Assembly (NCBI GenBank): GCA_020722705.1
Contig: DYKI01000022.1
Location: forward strand, 5,679 to 41,697
Source: Chthonomonas calidirosea
GTDB lineage: Bacteria > Armatimonadota > Chthonomonadetes > Chthonomonadales > CAJBBX01
Length of the DNA: 36,019 nucleotides
Direction: 5' to 3'
The number at the start of each line of letters is the position of its first letter. The stretch's first letter is position 1. The notes below the pieces were generated by a model, which was not told the DNA's origin, made no database searches, and was given only the letters and a program-made list of their open reading frames with translations. This document shows positions 32,500 to 36,019 of this stretch, piece by piece. Both the position numbers and the translations under genes were made by a program.

Positions 32500-35400
32500 T
32501 CAGTCCTCGCTCTCCTCGTCATCGTCCCACTCGTCATCCCAGTCGTCGTCCGACTCGTCGTCGCGCTCGCACTCGACCAGATAGGTGCGGACTTCCCATG
32601 GGCGGAGCGATACGGCTATGGTGTGGTCGTCCTTCACTTCGGCAGACGCGATCGGCTCTTCGATGATGCTCGCTGTCCAGGCCGCGACGGCTTTCGAGAC
32701 CCAGAGCCGGACGTTGTGGGCCGGACGACCGGCCGTCTCGTAGATGCGCACAACGGCTGTGTTCAATCCGGCCTCCGACGGCTTGACCGCGGAGATCATG
32801 GCCGTCTGGGGATTCCGAAGACGCGCCTCGAACTCTTGCACCCCAAGGTAATCCGGCCCGTCCGGCAGGAAGTCCGGGTCCTCCGGTATGTAACGCACGA
32901 CAAGCGGCTGATTGAAGGCGAGCGCCTCGGCCGGCACGCCGGCATCGCGCCAGTCGCCGGGATGCGGCAGCAGAGCGAAACGAATGCTGTGGCGACCCGC
33001 GTCCGAGATCGCGTCGGGATCATATGCGCTCCTGAGAAGCGTCAGCCGGAGCCGGCCCCCCATGGCGTCGTATCCATATTTGGAGTCGTTGAGCACGGCA
33101 ATACCGTAGCTTGGACCGCCGACGTCCGCCCAGCGCAGGGCCGGGACCTCTTGTCCATTGGAGTTGCGCCGGACGGCCGCGAACGGTGTCTCGAACCAGG
33201 CTTCACACTCGGGCAGATTGGCCGTGAACGCCACCTTCAGGCCGGGCACTCCGTCAGTGGGACTGCCCACCTCGTTCCAGTCAATGTCGGCATCGAAGTC
33301 TATGCGCGGCAAGTCACGGTAGAACGTGATCCTCTCGACGATTGAGGACTTACGGACCCGGTGGGTCACCTCAAGGACGCAACGGGCCGGCGTGTCCGCA
33401 AGCACCCGCGTTGTCGCGCCCGAGATGAGGCTCTGCTCCTGATGAACCTCATGGATTTCCCAAGCGGTCATGGCATGGGGCCGTTCATCGGTGATCTGGA
33501 ACACGTTGAGCCCCAACTCCGGACGAGCGGTGTCCATGTAATCGCTGGGCTTCCGCATGCCGAAGGCGACCAGCTCACGGCTTGCTCGCTTGTCGGTGAG
33601 ACCGACGATTACTCCGCAGTCCTTCCGGATGTAGGCCACATAAGTGCCGGTCTCGATACGCAGATAGGGCGCAGCCTCCTTCTCTTCCGGCCTGATAGCC
33701 TGCCGCCCGTCCGTCGGAGCATACGCGTGTGTCAACATCGAGGGCTCTTGGCCTCCGTACCACGGCCCCTGAACCTCGTAGCGAAGAACCTCAAAGGCGG
33801 TCACATCCGCAACGAAGCCCAGGCCCTCATCCGTGTAGTATGCATAGGTCAAACGGCCCTGGCTATCGAGCAGCACCACATTGCCGGACCCCTTATACTC
33901 GGGCACCGTCACCCATTCCCTGCGATCAATGCCCGTCGGGTTGACGACAATGACCGCCTCGCCGAACACGCCGGAGAGACAATAAAGCGCCTCAGACATC
34001 GCGTGCTGGGCTGCCTGCTGCACCTCCAGGAAGTCCGACCTGTTCTTCTCGTAGACCTCGTGGATGGCCGAACCGTCAAAGATGTCGTGGAACTGATTGA
34101 ACAGGACTGTCCGCCAGGCATCGCGGATTTCTTCGGGCTCCTCTATTCCTGCCATGGTGAGAAGCGCGTCGGCCGTGCACAGGAGGTTCTCCCCTCGCCG
34201 GTTATGGTGCTTCGTGTCGGCATGGGTGGTGTAGCACCCCTCGAAGATCGTGGTCGACTCGCCGGTATGGATGGGCAGGGACACACCCCCTTCAAGGAGA
34301 TCGCGAGTGTATGCCGCTGTGGTGCTGCACTCGGCGCTCGGCAGCAGCGGCGTTTTCTGGAAACGCCTCAGAGCCTGAAGGTTCTGGCGCGACGGGCCGC
34401 CGCCATGGTCACCGATCCCGTGGAAGTGCAAAGCGCACGGATGGCCGTTCTTGATCGCCTTGATCGCAGCCGCCGCCAGATCGCGGGCATGAATCTCGCC
34501 GTTGTAGCTCGGCGTCGAGACGGCCAACAGCCGTGTGCCATCCTGCCCCTCCCACCAATACGCCGGCCACTGATCCGCGCCGCCGGGGTTCGCACGATGA
34601 TGGTAGTATCGTTTCGCTCCGGCGCTGACGGCAAGCTGGGGCAGATTGCCTGCGTGCCCGAACGTGTCCGGCGAATGGAACGTTGTCGGCGTCGCTCCCA
34701 GAATATCCCGGGTGTAGCGTACCCCTTCGAGAAGCTGCCGGGCGTGGGCCTCACCCGAGGCCATGTTCACATCGCCCTCAACCCATGTCATGCTGATCGG
34801 CTCCCAGCGGCCTTCTTTGATCCTCTGGAGCACGCGCTTGAACAGCTCCGGCTCCTCCTTGCGAATGACCTCGTAAGTGGCGGCCTGGCTGTGCGAAAAC
34901 GTGAGTTCAGGAAACTCGTCCATGAGGTTCAGCACGCTTCGAAAATCGCGTTTGATGACCTCGACAGTGTCCGGCCATGTCCAGAGCCAGTTCATGTCAA
35001 TATGGCTGTGCCCCACGCAATGCACCTTGGTCGCTTTCGCGCGCGCATCGAGCGGCTCCAGAGCCTCGGCGATCCGGTTCAGGAGCGGGAGCAGCTCGGC
35101 GTCGGATTCCGGCAAGGTCTCCGGGATCAGTTGCGCTGCTGCAGCGACGCGGTCGCGCTCCTCGGGGATGAACGCGACCGTATCGGCGATGGCAAGCTGC
35201 GCCCAGGCGATATCGAGCGCCTCGAACCGCGCACGCAGTCCGGGAGTCGTGAACTTCATCTGGAACCATGTTGTGGTCTGATTGTTGGGCACTTTCAGTG
35301 TGAGTTTGAGCTCGCCGTTCCGGCCCGAGCTCAGCTTCGGCACCACAGTGAACAGGCACGGACCCGCCGCAACCGGCACGCCGCCATCCTCGAACACTGG

Positions 35401-35694
35401 CTGACCGTCCACCGTCAGTTCCATGGGGTAGAGGCTGAACACGGTCGCCACCATCTCATCGCCCGCCAGCCGAACGCCGGCGCACGACTCCGGAACCTCC
35501 AGCGCGCACTTGAGCACGAGGTTCTTGCCGGGCTCAAGCGTCAGGCCATGGAACCCGCCTCCACCATCCTGTGTGAGCGTGTCGGGTCCCGGACCCGATA
35601 TCCTTGTCCATGTTTGACCTGGGAACGCGTTCATGCATTGGTCGGCAGCGGCGCGCAGGCGGTTCAGTGCTTCATTGACCGTGGGGCTCGGCAT
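32500..35694 (-). CDS. Glycoside hydrolase family 38 alpha-mannosidase
   Basis: A 1064-residue enzyme that removes alpha-linked mannose. HSHIDMNWLWTW puts metal ligands at His231 and Asp233, and HSPDTFGH the nucleophile at Asp343. GH38 catalytic domain: about residues 220-500. Then a helical middle domain and beta-sandwich C-terminal domains (WGRP-type and related) to about 1040. The extreme C-terminus is a run of about 20 acidic residues (DDESDDDW and so on). There is no signal peptide, so the enzyme is probably cytoplasmic. ATG 35694 has a GGAGA site upstream; ATG 35727 is an in-frame alternative. It is the first gene of an operon with GH4 and argB. Confidence 0.93.
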   Translation of the reverse strand: MPSPTVNEALNRLRAAADQCMNAFPGQTWTRISGPGPDTLTQDGGGGFHGLTLEPGKNLVLKCALEVPESCAGVRLAGDEMVATVFSLYPMELTVDGQPVFEDGGVPVAAGPCLFTVVPKLSSGRNGELKLTLKVPNNQTTTWFQMKFTTPGLRARFEALDIAWAQLAIADTVAFIPEERDRVAAAAQLIPETLPESDAELLPLLNRIAEALEPLDARAKATKVHCVGHSHIDMNWLWTWPDTVEVIKRDFRSVLNLMDEFPELTFSHSQAATYEVIRKEEPELFKRVLQRIKEGRWEPISMTWVEGDVNMASGEAHARQLLEGVRYTRDILGATPTTFHSPDTFGHAGNLPQLAVSAGAKRYYHHRANPGGADQWPAYWWEGQDGTRLLAVSTPSYNGEIHARDLAAAAIKAIKNGHPCALHFHGIGDHGGGPSRQNLQALRRFQKTPLLPSAECSTTAAYTRDLLEGGVSLPIHTGESTTIFEGCYTTHADTKHHNRRGENLLCTADALLTMAGIEEPEEIRDAWRTVLFNQFHDIFDGSAIHEVYEKNRSDFLEVQQAAQHAMSEALYCLSGVFGEAVIVVNPTGIDRREWVTVPEYKGSGNVVLLDSQGRLTYAYYTDEGLGFVADVTAFEVLRYEVQGPWYGGQEPSMLTHAYAPTDGRQAIRPEEKEAAPYLRIETGTYVAYIRKDCGVIVGLTDKRASRELVAFGMRKPSDYMDTARPELGLNVFQITDERPHAMTAWEIHEVHQEQSLISGATTRVLADTPARCVLEVTHRVRKSSIVERITFYRDLPRIDFDADIDWNEVGSPTDGVPGLKVAFTANLPECEAWFETPFAAVRRNSNGQEVPALRWADVGGPSYGIAVLNDSKYGYDAMGGRLRLTLLRSAYDPDAISDAGRHSIRFALLPHPGDWRDAGVPAEALAFNQPLVVRYIPEDPDFLPDGPDYLGVQEFEARLRNPQTAMISAVKPSEAGLNTAVVRIYETAGRPAHNVRLWVSKAVAAWTASIIEEPIASAEVKDDHTIAVSLRPWEVRTYLVECERDDESDDDWDDEWDDDEESED

Positions 35695-35811
35695 GGCTAT
35701 CTCCGATCGGTTACGAGGGTTTGGCATATCCTTCGCCGGCGACTTCGGATGTCCTCCCCGACTCTGGGGGATTGCTCCCCGACGGCGCAGAACCCATGTT
35801 GGCGAACGGCC

Positions 35812-36019
35812 ATGATAAGCATCAACGCTTTACCGTACCGTCTTCTGCACGCAACGATGCCCCTCGTGTTCATCATCGTCTGTGCCGTTGTGCCAGGCCG
35901 AGTCGCCTCGGATCCGCTCGACCAGGGTCACTTGATGACCGACCATAGCTTCGGACAACTGAGACCGGGCACGCTGGCAGCCAGCTCGCCAAACACCGGG
36001 TGGGAAGTCCAGCGGGTCG
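35812..36019 (+). CDS. Exported protein, N-terminal part only, cut by window edge
   Basis: An open frame from ATG 35812 runs off the right edge (69 codons visible). It begins with a signal peptide (hydrophobic core PLVFIIVCAVVPG, likely cleavage after RVAS) and continues into a mixed sequence, SDPLDQGHLMTDHSFGQL. ATG 35857 in the same frame is an alternative start; no strong ribosome-binding site decides. It is divergent from the mannosidase with 117 bases between the starts. The family cannot be told from this fragment. Confidence 0.55.
   Translation, partial: MISINALPYRLLHATMPLVFIIVCAVVPGRVASDPLDQGHLMTDHSFGQLRPGTLAASSPNTGWEVQRV

Noticed and set aside
31636-33345. Long plus-strand frame (569 codons) opposite GH4 and GH38
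   Set aside because: Shadow of two certain minus-strand genes; composition is Arg/Val/Asp-rich without domains.
1-36019. CRISPR arrays, tRNA or rRNA genes, insertion sequences
   Set aside because: No regular short repeats with spacers, no cloverleaf or rRNA-like sequence and no transposase were seen in reading the window.

Overview
The window is gene-dense, GC-rich bacterial chromosome. It holds about 23 complete protein genes, one gene cut by the right edge, a few short regulatory or repeat elements, and no rRNA, tRNA, CRISPR array or recognisable insertion sequence. The mix suggests a free-living, Gram-negative-type bacterium from a poorly sampled phylum: a YjbH-type outer-membrane protein, lipoproteins, a LysM plus copper-amine-oxidase-type stalk-domain protein, an SBBP-repeat secreted protein, a Tat-exported Gfo/Idh/MocA oxidoreductase, archaeal-type GlmM proteins and a plant/chlamydia-like IspG. 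Armatimonadota is my best guess and Planctomycetota or Hydrogenedentota are alternatives. This is inference from gene content only.

Left part (1-5.7 kb): a lipoprotein gene (+) converges on, and overlaps, a tightly packed minus-strand operon. In transcription order the operon is AMMECR1-domain protein, RecQ-type helicase, DUF488 protein, second DUF488 protein, and a predicted dual-OB-fold protein. Three of the four junctions are 4-bp overlaps or have the downstream ribosome-binding site on the upstream stop. This is a strong candidate for an uncharacterised nucleic-acid repair or defence module.

Middle part (5.8-22.8 kb): two tandem phosphohexomutase genes (the first with a changed metal-binding loop), then envelope genes (YjbH-like, CarboxypepD_reg-type lipoprotein, a large SBBP/Ig-like secreted protein), then housekeeping genes mnmG and nadK, the LysM/stalk protein, a tiny basic protein driven by the best promoter of the window, an SDR oxidoreductase, and ispG.

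Right part (22.8-36 kb): an AAA/ABC-type ATPase overlaps a PIN-domain nuclease gene by ATGA, forming a compact two-gene ATPase-nuclease module between ispG and sucC; hslU follows. Next come a non-pyrrolysine MttB-family methyltransferase (-) and a divergent Gfo/Idh/MocA oxidoreductase (+). A minus-strand operon then encodes a GH38 alpha-mannosidase, a GH4 glycosidase and acetylglutamate kinase. A secreted protein gene starts at 35812 and runs off the window.

The two most interesting systems are the coupled RecQ-DUF488-DUF488-dual-OB operon and the ATPase-PIN pair. Other points of note are a palindromic back-to-back promoter pair at 20225-20287 and a dispersed REP-like repeat.
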